Counted from the first letter of the stretch, positions 26,727 through 38,360 are shown. The stretch is DNA of 64,000 nt from Flavobacteriaceae bacterium HL-DH10 (GCA_031826515.1 CP134536.1:3416501-3480500); one strand, 5' to 3'. Translations and numbers: made by a program. The notes: generated by a model not told the origin, from the letters alone.

Positions 26727-27578
26727 TTATTTAATAGGTCTATTGTTTAAACCTTGAAAAATAATTTTCGCAATAGTATCGTCAATTCTATCTCTATATT
26801 TTGTGCCAGAACAAGATCCTTGAGATGTAAAATCTACCCATAGCATGGTGTCATCCATATAACTTAAATTGATGCTGGGTTTGTTTTCGGTAATCTGACT
26901 TAAAAACAGAAATTTAGAATTAGGATTTGTCTTTTTAACATATGAAACTAAGGGGTTAAAACTTTCTAACGATTGATGAATTGGTTTTTCTATTTCCATA
27001 TCAAATCCGTTACTCCAATCTAATCTCTTTTCTGGTTCATTTATTACTGTGATAACAAATACACTATGTTCTTGGTTTTCTAAAACAAGTCTCAGTCTAT
27101 TCACAGCTCTAACATAGTAGTTATAATCTTCATCAGATGTTAGAGGACTTCTATGATTAAACATCCTTGAATGATAAAAGCGGTGTCCTGCTTTTTTTTT
27201 ATTTACTTGAAAAATTTGGTCTTTATCTAGAAATGATTTAAAATCATCTTTTATCGCATGTAAAATAATTTCGGGAGAAGAAAATATCCAATCAAACGGG
27301 TAAGAAGCATTTTTATTAGATGTTTTTTTTAAATATGTAGAGGTATTACAGTTTTCTCCAAATGATATGTTTTCATGTATTTCATTACCTAACCAAACAT
27401 TAATTTTATTGCTTATCGTACTAGCTTCAATCAATAAATCCTGATCTATTAGTGTTAGAGGCTTTCTTTTAAGTTTGTTTATAGACCGAATAGCTTTTTT
27501 AAATAATTTCAAAAGGTTATTTGTTTTATTAAATGCAATATAAATAATTTTTGAAGTTTGTGAACATATTAAATTCAC
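26727..27578 (-). CDS. DUF1796-like putative papain-like cysteine peptidase
   Basis: The 283-residue protein has the DUF1796 pattern: a Cys in GENCNTSTYLKK followed by ASYPFDWIFSSPEIIL, and a central His-rich HRFYHSRMFNHR. Family members are predicted papain-like cysteine peptidases, often near surface-polysaccharide or glycosyltransferase genes; none is adjacent here. The N-terminal 60 residues are basic and helical with a weak hydrophobic stretch. The frame starts at GTG (27578) and no better ATG is near. Assignment is from motif recall, so function is tentative. Confidence 0.55.
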   Translation of the reverse strand: MNLICSQTSKIIYIAFNKTNNLLKLFKKAIRSINKLKRKPLTLIDQDLLIEASTISNKINVWLGNEIHENISFGENCNTSTYLKKTSNKNASYPFDWIFSSPEIILHAIKDDFKSFLDKDQIFQVNKKKAGHRFYHSRMFNHRSPLTSDEDYNYYVRAVNRLRLVLENQEHSVFVITVINEPEKRLDWSNGFDMEIEKPIHQSLESFNPLVSYVKKTNPNSKFLFLSQITENKPSINLSYMDDTMLWVDFTSQGSCSGTKYRDRIDDTIAKIIFQGLNNRPIK

Positions 27579-27674
27579 TTGTGTCCTTCATTGGAAATTC
27601 AGAAGGAGTTAAATCTGATATAATAAATAGACATGAAACCTATAAAACAATTTCATGTTAAGTCTAAGCTATTA

Positions 27675-28100
27675 TTATAGTTTCGATTTTATTTTTTCAA
27701 TAATTTCGAAATATTCAGCATCTGAAAGCATACTTTTTTGGGGATTCATTTCAAAAACACCACCAAATTTATATCCGTCTTTATATTTTGGTACAATGTG
27801 CATGTGTAAATGTGATAGCGTATCTGAATAAGCGCCGTAGTTAACCTTTGTTGGGTTAAAAGCTTCGGTAATAGCTTTTCCTACAGTTGCTACATCTTTC
27901 ATAAAAGCATTGCGCTCCTCATTACTTAATTCATGAAATTCAACACCATGATTATTATAAACTACATTGCAGCGACCAAAATAGGATTGTTCTTTAAATA
28001 AAAACAGTTGAGATACTTTTAAGTCACATATTTTAATCATTAAACTATGTAATGTGTCATTGTTTTGACAATATAAACATTCGGAAATAGGTGTTGACAT
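27675..28100 (-). CDS. HIT family (histidine triad) hydrolase
   Basis: The 141-residue cytosolic protein has the histidine-triad motif HLHMHIVPKY, with the catalytic His in the triad. The N-terminal CLYCQNNDTLHSLM is a possible Cys pair. HIT enzymes hydrolyse nucleoside phosphoramidates, adenylated or related nucleotides. The specific substrate is not determined by sequence. The start is ATG at 28100, with pyrG divergent 253 bp away. Confidence 0.85.
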   Translation of the reverse strand: MSTPISECLYCQNNDTLHSLMIKICDLKVSQLFLFKEQSYFGRCNVVYNNHGVEFHELSNEERNAFMKDVATVGKAITEAFNPTKVNYGAYSDTLSHLHMHIVPKYKDGYKFGGVFEMNPQKSMLSDAEYFEIIEKIKSKL

Positions 28101-28317
28101 AATAATATTTTTTTCTTTAGAGAATTTATTAATTGCTTATTCTGCTGGTATAACGTATAATAGCTCAATACAGAGGCTTTGATTAACCAAAACTGAAAGC
28201 TAAACTAAAGTAGTGAATTAAATTAAAAGACAAACTAATAAACTGCTAATATTCTTACGTTTCTATTGTTAAAAACTAACGATAAATAACTAAAAACTTA
28301 TTCGGGAATAACTGTTT

Positions 28318-29994
<1,677 letters not shown>

Positions 29995-30040
29995 AATTGG
30001 ACACATTTTTGACTAAACACATCATTATATATATTTAAAG

Positions 30041-30071
30041 GACCTGTTAGGTTTATAAGACTTAACAGGTC
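30041..30071. repeat. Hairpin GACCTGTTA...TAACAGGTC between pyrG and yidC
   Basis: Nine perfect base pairs (30041-30049 with 30063-30071) extend by one wobble and one further pair around a 9-nt loop. The stem is followed by TAAAATTTG, so it could weakly terminate pyrG or lie just before the yidC promoter/leader. From memory, related GACCTG...CAGGTC hairpins are dispersed in flavobacteria. Confidence 0.6.
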
Positions 30072-30086
30072 TAAAATTTGAAATAC

Positions 30087-31978
30087 ATGGAAGAAAAGAA
30101 ATTAGACATTAATTCTATAATAGGTTTTGTACTTATTTTCGGAATTTTAGCTTACATGCTTTGGCAAAATCAGCCAACACCAGAAGAACTTGAAGCTCAA
30201 GAAAAAGCGAAACAAGAGCAGGTAGAGGCAGAGCAAAAGAATAAAGCACAAGAGCAAACAAAAGTTGTAACCACCGATGATTTTTTAGTCGGTTCTAATG
30301 TAGATTCTCTTCAACAAATTAAATTAAAAAATAAATTAGGTGCTTTTGCTTATTCAGCAATGCATTCTTCTAATGAAGAAACCGTAGTTGAAAGTGATTT
30401 ATTGGCTTTAAAGTTCAGTAATAAAGGGGGTATCTTTCGGAAGTAAAGCTAAAACAGTTTGTAAATTACGATTCTGTTCCTATTTATTTAATAAAAGATA
30501 ATAATGCATCTTTCAATATTAATTTTGGTACGACAAATAGCCGAATTTTAAATACTAAAGATTTGCCTTTTATTCCATCTGTTACTAAAACTGGTGATGT
30601 TACTGTGGTTTCTATGAAGCTAAAAGCATCAGAAAGTAAGTATTTAGAATATCGCTATGAGTTAAAAGAAGGTGATTATATGATGGATTTTACCATCCGC
30701 TCTCAAGGTTTAGGCGATGTAATAAACGCGTCTCAAGCTATTAATTTAGACTGGAATCTTAAAGGATATCGTCATGCAAAAAGTATTTCTTATGAAAATA
30801 GATATACGGATATACATTATGCTTACGAAGCAGAAAAAGACGATTACACAGGAGCCAGAGATGCCGATGAGGATATAGAAGATGTGTCTTGGATTGGGTT
30901 TAAACAACATTTCTTTTCTTCAGTATTATTAACAGATACACCTTTTAAAAAGGCAAATATAAAAGCAGAGAATTTAGTAGAAGATGAAGATATCGATACG
31001 CTTTATACTAAAAATTTCTCAGCATCTATTCCATTAGAATTACAAGGTGGAGAAATTAACCAAACCATGGATTGGTATTATGGGCCTAATGAGTACAAAA
31101 CATTAAATGCTTATAATAGAAATTTAGATGAAATAGTGCCTTTTGGTTGGGGTATTTTTGGTTTTATTAACCGATACTTATTTATGCCTTTTTTCGCATT
31201 TTTAGGCGGATTTTTACCTTACGGAATAGCCATTATAGTTATGACTATTTCTATAAAATTATTAATGTCCTTTGTACAATATAAACAGTTCTTGTCGCAA
31301 GCAAAATTGAAAATTCTAAAACCAGAATTAGATGCTATTCGCGAAAAGCACAAAGACAATAAAATGAAAGCGCAACAAGAAACTATGGCGTTGCAAACTA
31401 AGGCAGGAGCAAGTCCTATGGCTGGGTGTTTACCAGCTTTAATACAGTTACCTGTGTTTTATGCGCTATTTCAGTTTTTCCCATCGGCATTTGATTTAAG
31501 ACAGAAAAGTTTCTTATGGGCAGAAGATTTATCATCGTATGACACCATAGCTAACTTACCATTTAAAATTCCTTTTTATGGCGATCATGTGAGTTTATTT
31601 CCGTTATTAGCATCTATAGCAATTTTCTTCTATATGCGTTTAACAACGGGGCAAAACATGCAAGCACAACCGCAACAAGAGGGGATGCCAGATATGGGTA
31701 AAATGATGAAGTATATGATGTACTTTTCACCAATAATGATGTTGTTTTTCTTTAATAACTATGCTTCTGGATTAAGTTTGTATTACTTTATATCTAACTT
31801 AATTAGTATTGGAATTATCTTGGTTATTAAGAATTATATTCTTGATGAAGATAAAATTCATGCTCAAATTCAAGAGAAAAAGAAGCAGCCTAAAAAGCAG
31901 AATAAGTTTCAAAAGAAAATGGCAGATATGATGGAGCAGGCAGAACAACAAAAACAAGCACAGAAAAAACGTAAATAA
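30087..31978 (+). pseudogene. yidC: Membrane protein insertase YidC, interrupted by a -1 frameshift in a G run
   Basis: YidC inserts and folds inner-membrane proteins with or without SecYEG. The first frame (ATG 30087, MEEKKLDINSIIGFVLIF, TM helix then a Gln/Glu-rich linker) reaches KFSNKGG and stops at 30446. The rest continues in another frame through the periplasmic beta domain to the five-TM insertase core (GYGIAIIVMTISIKLLMS-like region, SPMAGCLPALIQLPVFYALF) and a basic tail. The break is at GGGGG, 30426-30430. One added G restores KGGYLSEVKLKQF. Because YidC is normally essential, a sequence error or a real slippage site is more likely than gene loss. The in-frame TTG at 30078 is not preferred. 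Terminator at 31997-32033. Confidence 0.88.
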
Positions 31979-31996
31979 TTACGGTTGTAAATTTTT

Positions 31997-32033
31997 AAAA
32001 AAGCTGTCATTAATATTAAATGGCAGCTTTTTT
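31997..32033 (+). terminator. Terminator of yidC
   Basis: AAAAAAGCTG at 31997-32006 pairs with CAGCTTTTTT at 32024-32033, and the stem extends inward through CATT/AATG with one wobble. A T6 run closes it, 19 bp after the yidC stop. Confidence 0.85.
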
Positions 32034-32110
32034 GTTATATGCAATTTGAAAATAATAATTTCGTTTATAATTTGTAGTTATAGACCATAATCTGTTTTAA
32101 TTTAAATGAT

Positions 32111-32812
32111 ATGAAATATATAGTGTTGAGTTTTGTTTTGTTGTTCAGTACCATTATGACTGCTCAAAGTATCAATCAATTTGATGCCAATGGAAAACGT
32201 GATGGTATTTGGAGAAAAACGTTTGAAAACACCAAAATATTAAGATATGAGGGTGCTTTTCTACACGGAAAAGAAGTAGGGCTATTTAAGTTTTACAAAA
32301 ACATAAATGGTAAAGCTGTTTTAGCAGCTACAAGGGAATTTAATGAGGCTAATTCTATGGCTACTGCTAAGTTTTATACTTCTAAGGGTAAGCTTATTAG
32401 TGAAGGTCAAATGGATGGTAAAACCTATATTGGTACTTGGAAATATTATCAAAAAAACTCTAATGCCTTATTAATTTTAGAACACTATGATGATTTAGGA
32501 AGGCTTGAAGGAGAACGTTTGGTGTACTATGAAAACGGACAAATAGCAGAGAAACAGTTTTATAAAGAAGGTAAGCTAGAAGGTGCATCTTTTTTGTATT
32601 CTGAAGATAAAGTAACTTTAAAAGCATTTTTTTATGTGAATGGTGAGTTACACGGAATGTCAAAATATTATAGTCCTGATGGAGTATTGTTAGCAGAAGG
32701 TAAGTATAAAAGAGGGAAAAAAGATGGCATTTGGAAATTCTATGAAAACGGCGTTTTAAAAGAAGAAAAAGATTTCTCTTACAGCCCTAAATTCATAAAA
32801 AAAGATAATTAA
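32111..32812 (+). CDS. Secreted MORN-2/YwqK-like repeat protein
   Basis: The 233-residue protein has a signal peptide (about 1-19) and about seven imperfect MORN-type repeats, e.g. GKRDGIWRKTF, GKEVGLFKFY, GRLEGERLVYYENGQ, GELHGMSKYYSPDG, GKKDGIWKFYENG. Databases often call such proteins YwqK-family antitoxins, but no toxin gene is adjacent and it is exported, so an antitoxin role is unlikely. Beta-hairpin repeats suggest a binding or structural role in the periplasm or outer membrane. Confidence 0.82.
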   Translation: MKYIVLSFVLLFSTIMTAQSINQFDANGKRDGIWRKTFENTKILRYEGAFLHGKEVGLFKFYKNINGKAVLAATREFNEANSMATAKFYTSKGKLISEGQMDGKTYIGTWKYYQKNSNALLILEHYDDLGRLEGERLVYYENGQIAEKQFYKEGKLEGASFLYSEDKVTLKAFFYVNGELHGMSKYYSPDGVLLAEGKYKRGKKDGIWKFYENGVLKEEKDFSYSPKFIKKDN

Positions 32813-32813
32813 T

Positions 32814-32849
32814 AAAAAAGGCTCCTTGAATTATTAGGGAGCCCTTTTT
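32814..32849. terminator. Bidirectional terminator between convergent genes
   Basis: The stem GGCTCC (32820-32825) / GGAGCC (32838-32843) is flanked by an A6 run on the left and TTTTT on the right, one base off perfect. It ends the MORN gene and can also serve the fasciclin gene in the other direction. Confidence 0.75.
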
Positions 32850-32850
32850 C

Positions 32851-32890
32851 TTGTAGACAATTTAAAAAAAGAATTAATAATTGTCTACAA
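32851..32890. repeat. Perfect 12-bp inverted repeat beside the terminator
   Basis: TTGTAGACAATT at 32851-32862 pairs exactly with AATTGTCTACAA at 32879-32890 around a 16-nt A-rich loop. It begins one base after the terminator hairpin and 28 bp beyond the fasciclin stop on the minus strand. It lacks a clear U tract. Confidence 0.7.
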
Positions 32891-32918
32891 TTAACAAAAA
32901 CCAAACAAACTAAATTTA

Positions 32919-34295
32919 TTAATTGGCAGGTAATAAAACTTTATCTATTACATGCACTACACCATTAGTAGCTAAAACATTTAGTAGGGAAGCTACTAAT
33001 CCTGCTGGTGGATTTGTTCCTGCAGCATCTTGAACAGTTAAATTACCTAAGCTTATTGTAACATTTTGACCATTTAACATTGGTACTGCACCATCAGATA
33101 AGTCAGTTGAAAATACATATGCATTAGGTTCAACGACATGATGAGTTAATATACCAGCAACAGCTGTTGGATCTGTCTCATTAATTACAGATTCGGTTAA
33201 ACCAGCAGCTATAAAGGCAGCATCAGTTGGGGCGAATACTGTATATGGACCATCACCAGCAAAGAAATCACCTAAACTTGCTCTTGCTAAAGCTGTTGCT
33301 AATAACGAGAATTCAGCAGGATTACCACTCGCAAAACTTGCTACTATTTCGTTTATCGTATTTGTTGGGGGTATTAAAGTTCTGTCAATTACATGTACAA
33401 CACCGTTAGATCCAGTAATATCTGTAGCGATAACTGTTGAAGTACCATTAATTGAAACGTCTCCACCAGCATTGGTTAAGTATATATTTCCGCCTAAAGT
33501 TGCTACTTCTGCAGCAGAACCAGATGTTGTTGGCAGCATAGAAGCCATAATGGTTCCATCAATAACGTGGTAGGCTAAAACAGCATCAGCACCATTTACA
33601 TCAGTAATTCCTGCAGCTTCAAATGCTGCATTTGTTGGAGCAAATAAAGTTAAGCCATTTCCTCCAGGACCATTGCCTAAAAGCAAACTCAAGATATCAG
33701 TATTAGCGTTTTGAACGGCAGCTATAAGTGTAGAAAAGTTTTTATTAAAATAAGCAGGAGCAACTATAGTTCCAACAATTGGTAGGATTGATGGCGGAAC
33801 CATAACACTATCAATAATATGAGCAACGCCATTTGTTGCTAAGGCATCAACAGCAATTACTTGTGCATTCGCAATAGTAACGCCGCTACTGTTTGCAACT
33901 ACAACAGCTTCTTCTCCGTTTGCCATAGTTATTGTACTACTTGTTACAGCACTTGATTCAAGAGCTGCAGTTGCATAAACATGATATTGTAATACGTTTT
34001 TAAGTACATCTTCTGGAATATCATTTATATCTGTTTGTCCTATCGCCGTTAAAAGTTTTTGAAATGCATCATTGTTTGGTGCGAAAACGGTAAAACTATT
34101 ATCGCTGCTAAGTAAAGTTACTAAATCAGGATACTTTGTAAGTGCGGTTACTAAACTTGATAATTGAGGAGTTGCTTGTGCTAATTCTACAATGTTATTT
34201 GTTGGTACAAATGCGATAACATCATCGTCATCACTGCATGAAGTGAACATAATTAATCCTAAGAAAAGGATTGATAATTTTTTTAAAATTTTCAT
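32919..34295 (-). CDS. Fasciclin-domain lipoprotein (three FAS1 domains)
   Basis: The 458-residue lipoprotein (signal ending LIMFTSCSDDDD) carries three FAS1 domains, roughly residues 35-165, 175-310 and 315-455. Each shows the H1 pattern (FTVFAPNNDAFQKL, LTLFAPTNAAFEAAG, YTVFAPTDAAFIAAG) and the H2 pattern (GVAHIIDSVMVPP, GVVHVIDRTLIPP, GVVHVIDKVLLPAN). FAS1 domains mediate adhesion or matrix binding; in bacteria the partner is often unknown. Upstream lies a cluster of five GTTTAA/TTAAAC sites. Terminator signals lie at 32814-32849. Confidence 0.93.
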   Translation of the reverse strand: MKILKKLSILFLGLIMFTSCSDDDDVIAFVPTNNIVELAQATPQLSSLVTALTKYPDLVTLLSSDNSFTVFAPNNDAFQKLLTAIGQTDINDIPEDVLKNVLQYHVYATAALESSAVTSSTITMANGEEAVVVANSSGVTIANAQVIAVDALATNGVAHIIDSVMVPPSILPIVGTIVAPAYFNKNFSTLIAAVQNANTDILSLLLGNGPGGNGLTLFAPTNAAFEAAGITDVNGADAVLAYHVIDGTIMASMLPTTSGSAAEVATLGGNIYLTNAGGDVSINGTSTVIATDITGSNGVVHVIDRTLIPPTNTINEIVASFASGNPAEFSLLATALARASLGDFFAGDGPYTVFAPTDAAFIAAGLTESVINETDPTAVAGILTHHVVEPNAYVFSTDLSDGAVPMLNGQNVTISLGNLTVQDAAGTNPPAGLVASLLNVLATNGVVHVIDKVLLPAN

Positions 34296-34317
34296 AGTAT
34301 TATTATTTAGTTTTATT

Positions 34318-34409
34318 ATTGTTTAACAAAAATACAAAATAATTAAACAAAAACCTTATTAATGTTTAAGTTTTTTTTAAAATAATTAAACAATAGTATA
34401 ATGTTTAAA
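34318..34409. promoter_or_regulatory. Cluster of five alternating TTGTTTAA/TTAAACAA-type sites in the fasciclin-mnmA divergent promoter
   Basis: Ten-base sites ATTGTTTAAC (34318), AATTAAACAA (34341), AATGTTTAAG (34361), AATTAAACAA (34384) and AATGTTTAAA (34400) alternate in orientation and are 23, 20, 23 and 16 bp apart. A minus-strand -7-like box (TATTTTTG, 34334-34327) overlaps the first, just upstream of the fasciclin start at 34295. The layout suggests co-operative binding of a dimeric regulator. The protein is unknown. Confidence 0.5.
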
Positions 34410-34454
34410 ACCTGATAACCCTTCATTATAATGTATAAACAAATCAATTATATG

Positions 34455-34462
34455 TATCTTTG
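34455..34462 (+). promoter_or_regulatory. Candidate -7 box for mnmA
   Basis: TATCTTTG is an exact TAnnTTTG match, 17 bp before the mnmA ATG at 34480. Confidence 0.5.
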
Positions 34463-34479
34463 CATCCAAATTTTTTATA

Positions 34480-35667
34480 ATGAAACGAGTTATTATTGGA
34501 CTTTCAGGAGGTGTAGATTCTAGTGTTGCAGCTTATTTGTTACAGCAGCAAGGTTATGAAGTTATAGGTTTATTTATGAAAAATTGGCATGATGATTCTG
34601 TAACCATTTCTAACGAATGCCCATGGTTAGATGATAGTAACGATGCTATGTTGGTGGCAGAAAAACTAGGAATACCTTTTCAAACTGTTGATTTAAGCGA
34701 ACAATATAAGGAACGCATAGTTGATTATATGTTTAATGAATATGAAAAGGGTAGAACACCTAATCCAGATGTGCTTTGCAATAGGGAGATAAAATTTGAT
34801 GTCTTTATGAAAATAGCCTTAGAGCTTGGAGCAGATTATGTTGCTACAGGTCATTATTGTAGAAAAGGAACTATTGAAAAAGACGGGAATGAAATATATC
34901 AATTATTAGCTGGTGTCGATGACAATAAAGATCAATCGTATTTTTTATGTCAATTGTCTCAAGATCAATTAGCAAAATCTTTATTTCCCATCGGAGAATT
35001 AACGAAGCCCGAAGTGCGAGAAATTGCGATGGAATTAGATTTAGTAACTGCCGAAAAGAAAGATTCTCAAGGGCTTTGCTTTATAGGTAAGGTGAAATTA
35101 CCAGATTTTCTTCAACAGCAACTAAAGCCAAAAGAAGGTATTATTGTTGAAATCCCTAGTAATCAAGGTGTTTTTAATCAAGAAACACCTCAATTTCATT
35201 CTAAAGAGGAAGAGTTGGAATATTTATCTCGTAAAATTGATTACAAAGTTGATTTAGGTAAAGTAGTTGGGAAACATCAAGGTGCTCATTATTTTACAAA
35301 AGGTCAGCGAAAAGGTTTAGCTGTAGGGGGTACCGTAGAACCATTATTTGTAATTGATACCGATGTAAAAGAAAATGTTATTTATACAGGGCAGGGAAAA
35401 AATCATCCAGGGTTGTATAAAAAAGTGTTGTTTATAACCAATAAAGAGTTACATTGGGTTCGTCCAGATTTAGCTTTAAAAACCGGTGAAACCATGCAGG
35501 TTATGGCAAGAATTCGGTATAGACAATCTTTAGAAGAAGCCATTTTGCATAAAGTTGAAAGTGGTTTATATATTGAATTTAAAAATTTTCAATCCGCTAT
35601 AACCGAAGGTCAATTTGCTGCTTGGTATTTAGATGATGAATTAGTAGGTTCTGGCGTAATTTCATAG
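34480..35667 (+). CDS. mnmA: tRNA-uridine 2-sulfurtransferase MnmA
   Basis: This 395-residue enzyme thiolates U34 of tRNA-Lys, Glu and Gln using sulfur relayed from cysteine desulfurase. It has the PP-loop ([17 protein letters not shown]), the catalytic Cys region in [13 protein letters not shown], and the second Cys in [16 protein letters not shown], followed by the central and beta-barrel domains ([20 protein letters not shown]). It is slightly longer than E. coli MnmA, as usual in Bacteroidetes. The start ATG fits the promoter at 34455. Confidence 0.95.
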   Translation: MKRVIIGLSGGVDSSVAAYLLQQQGYEVIGLFMKNWHDDSVTISNECPWLDDSNDAMLVAEKLGIPFQTVDLSEQYKERIVDYMFNEYEKGRTPNPDVLCNREIKFDVFMKIALELGADYVATGHYCRKGTIEKDGNEIYQLLAGVDDNKDQSYFLCQLSQDQLAKSLFPIGELTKPEVREIAMELDLVTAEKKDSQGLCFIGKVKLPDFLQQQLKPKEGIIVEIPSNQGVFNQETPQFHSKEEELEYLSRKIDYKVDLGKVVGKHQGAHYFTKGQRKGLAVGGTVEPLFVIDTDVKENVIYTGQGKNHPGLYKKVLFITNKELHWVRPDLALKTGETMQVMARIRYRQSLEEAILHKVESGLYIEFKNFQSAITEGQFAAWYLDDELVGSGVIS

Positions 35668-35756
35668 CTTGCACGAAATTAATATGTGATAAAAATCATA
35701 GTTTTCAATTTGCATTCTTACAAACTTTGTAAAAGTATTTAAAATCAATATAGAAT

Positions 35757-37389
35757 ATGTTAGTAAATAGAAGTCTTAAATCAGAATTATTAAGTTTATT
35801 AGTGTTAGTCTTTTTCACAATAACCTTTAGTCATGCCCAACAAGATGCTTGGGTTTACATAACAGATAAACAAGATGTGGCGAATTCTATTGCTAATCCT
35901 ATTTCTATTTTATCTCAAAAAGCAATTGATAGAAAAGCAGCACATGGTGTGGTTATTGATGAACGGGATGTTCCTGTAAATGAATCATATATAGCTCAAC
36001 TTAAAAGTGCTACTGGAATTACTGTAATGGCAAAATCAAAATGGTTTAATGCTGTTCATGTAAGAGGAACAGTAACAGATATTAATGCGCTTTCAAGTTT
36101 AAGTTTTGTAAGTTCTATTGATTTTGCAGACAAGACTATGAATACGTCTAAGCAGACTCTAGAAAAAAAAGAATCGAAGTTTCAAGAAACCTTCACAGCG
36201 TTTAATTATGGGGATACAGCTAACCAAATTAAAATGTTTAATGGAGACCAATTACATCTTTTAGATTATACAGGAACTGGTATGACTGTGGCAGTTTTAG
36301 ACGGAGGTTTTCCTAATGTAAACACGATGACTTCTTTTCAGAGATTAAGAGATGCAGGACATATTCTAGATGATTACGATTTTGTAAATCGAGATGACGA
36401 TGTGTATACCAATACTGCTAGTGATCATGGCACATGGGTGTTAAGTACCATGGCAGGATATATAGAAAATGAATATGTAGGTACAGCACCAGACGCATCA
36501 TATTATTTGTTTATAACTGAAGATGGTAAAAAAGAAAATCCAGTGGAAGAAAGTTATTGGGTAGAGGCAGCTGAACGGGCAGATAGTTTAGGCGTAGATG
36601 TGATAAACACCTCTTTAGGATATGGGGGGGTATGATAATACCAATTATAAATATGATGCTACTGATTATGATGGGAATACAATTTATATAACAAAGGCTG
36701 CTAATATTGCTTTTGAGAAAGGTATGCTATTAGTTATCGCAGCAGGAAATAAAGGGAAAACAGGTGTATATGCTCCTGCTGATTCACCAAATGTTTTATC
36801 AATTGGTGCAGTAGATGCTTCAGGAAGTTATGTTGACTTTAGTTCGGTAGGTAGTGCCATTCAACCTACTCAAAAACCCGATGTTGTTGCCCAAGGATTA
36901 AAGAGTTATGTTATTGATCGAAATGATGTCATCATAGGAACACTTGAAGGTACTTCGCTTAGTACACCTATAATAGCAGGAGGTATTACATGTTTGTGGC
37001 AGGCTTTACCAAATAAAACTAATGCAGAAATTATGCAGTTAGTTCGAGAATCTGCTTCTCAATATAACAGTCCAGATTACTTTTTAGGATATGGTATCCC
37101 AGATTTGCAATTAGCACTTAATAGAACATTATCTGTTAAAGATATTGAAGGATATGAAGTTTTAAAAGTATATCCAAACCCAACCACGGGAAGTGTTTAT
37201 TTTAAATTCCCTTATAATGAACATGAGGTATTTGTTACTATCTATAATGTTTTTGGAAAGCAAGTTCTAAGTGCTGAAGTAACTAATGTTAATAATCAAA
37301 TCGATTTATCTTCATTATCTAAAGGTGTTTATATTTCAAAAATAGAATCCAAGAATATATCTAAAACAATAAAGCTTGTTAAAAAGTAA
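35757..37389 (+). pseudogene. T9SS-sorted S8 family serine peptidase (subtilase), frameshifted at a G run
   Basis: The first frame (ATG 35757) encodes a signal peptide, a propeptide-like region, the catalytic Asp (VAVLDGGFPNVN) and His (SDHGTWVLSTMAG), then runs into GYGGV and stops at 36635. The second frame continues YDNTNYKYDATDYDGN to the catalytic Ser (GTSLSTPIIAGGI) and a C-terminal type IX secretion sorting domain (VYPNPTTGSVYFKF ... GVYISKIES). The break is at seven G, 36624-36630. Six G would give a continuous protein of about 543 residues. Subtilases of this type are secreted proteases. Either a sequencing error or a true frameshift; the reading frames otherwise look well preserved. 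The next gene starts directly at the following base. Confidence 0.88.
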
Positions 37390-38331
37390 ATGATTAATAA
37401 AATCACAGAACTATTTAATATAAAATACCCCATAATTCAAGCAGGAATGGTTTGGAATAGCGGTTGGAGACTAGCTTCAGCTGCAAGTAATTCTGGAATA
37501 TTAGGTTTACTAGGAGCAGGTTCTATGTATCCTGAAGTTTTGAGAACTCATATCCAAAAATGCAAAAAAGCGACCAATAAGCCTTTTGGCGTTAATGTAC
37601 CCATGTTATACCCTAATGTTCAAGAAATCATGGACATTATTATTGAAGAAGGAGTGAAAATTGTTTTCACTTCAGCTGGAAATCCAAAAACTTGGACGTC
37701 TTGGTTACAAGAACGAGGCGTTACTGTTGTACATGTTGTGAGTAGTGTGAAATTTGCATTAAAAGCTCAAGAAGCTGGAGTAGATGCTATAGTAGCAGAA
37801 GGTTTTGAAGCTGGCGGTCATAATGGACGAGATGAAACAACAACGTTAGCACTTATTCCTATGGTTAGGGAACAAATTACAATTCCTTTAATAGCTGCTG
37901 GAGGTATTGCTACAGGAAAAGCGATGTTAGCTTGTATGGTTTTAGGTGCTGATGGTGTTCAAATAGGGAGCCGGTTTGTGGCTAGTAATGAAAGTTCTGC
38001 ACATGATGATTTTAAACAAGTTGTTATTGATGCAAAAGAAGGAGATACACAGTTAACTCTAAAAGAGTTAGCGCCTGTGCGTTTAATTAAAAATAAATTT
38101 TACAATGATGTTCAGCAACTTTATAAAGAAGGTGCTACAATTGAACAGCTTAAAGAACTTTTGGGACGTGCACGTGCAAAAAAAGGTATGTTTGAGGGGG
38201 ATCTAGTAGAGGGGGAATTAGAAATTGGTCAAATTTCAGGGTTAATTCACGATATAAAACCTGTTGCTCAAATTGTTGATGATATAATAAAAGAGTTTGA
38301 AGAGGCTAAAACAAGGGTATGTTTATTGTAA
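37390..38331 (+). CDS. Nitronate monooxygenase / 2-nitropropane dioxygenase-like FMN enzyme
   Basis: The 313-residue TIM-barrel flavoprotein has FMN-binding features: PIIQAGMVWNSGWRLASA at the N-terminus, EGFEAGGHNGRDE, LIAAGGIATGKAMLACMVLG and DGVQIGSRFVASNES. Such enzymes oxidise nitronates to carbonyl compounds and nitrite; FabK-type enoyl reductases share the fold, but the AGGHNGRDE segment favours nitronate monooxygenase. The ATG follows the subtilase stop with no gap. A long hairpin lies at 38361-38397. Confidence 0.82.
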   Translation: MINKITELFNIKYPIIQAGMVWNSGWRLASAASNSGILGLLGAGSMYPEVLRTHIQKCKKATNKPFGVNVPMLYPNVQEIMDIIIEEGVKIVFTSAGNPKTWTSWLQERGVTVVHVVSSVKFALKAQEAGVDAIVAEGFEAGGHNGRDETTTLALIPMVREQITIPLIAAGGIATGKAMLACMVLGADGVQIGSRFVASNESSAHDDFKQVVIDAKEGDTQLTLKELAPVRLIKNKFYNDVQQLYKEGATIEQLKELLGRARAKKGMFEGDLVEGELEIGQISGLIHDIKPVAQIVDDIIKEFEEAKTRVCLL

Positions 38332-38360
38332 AAAGTTATATATAAATCAGTAAATATTAA

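Noticed and set aside
32111-32812. YwqK antitoxin of a toxin-antitoxin system
   Set aside because: It has a signal peptide and no toxin gene beside it; the name reflects MORN-like repeats only.
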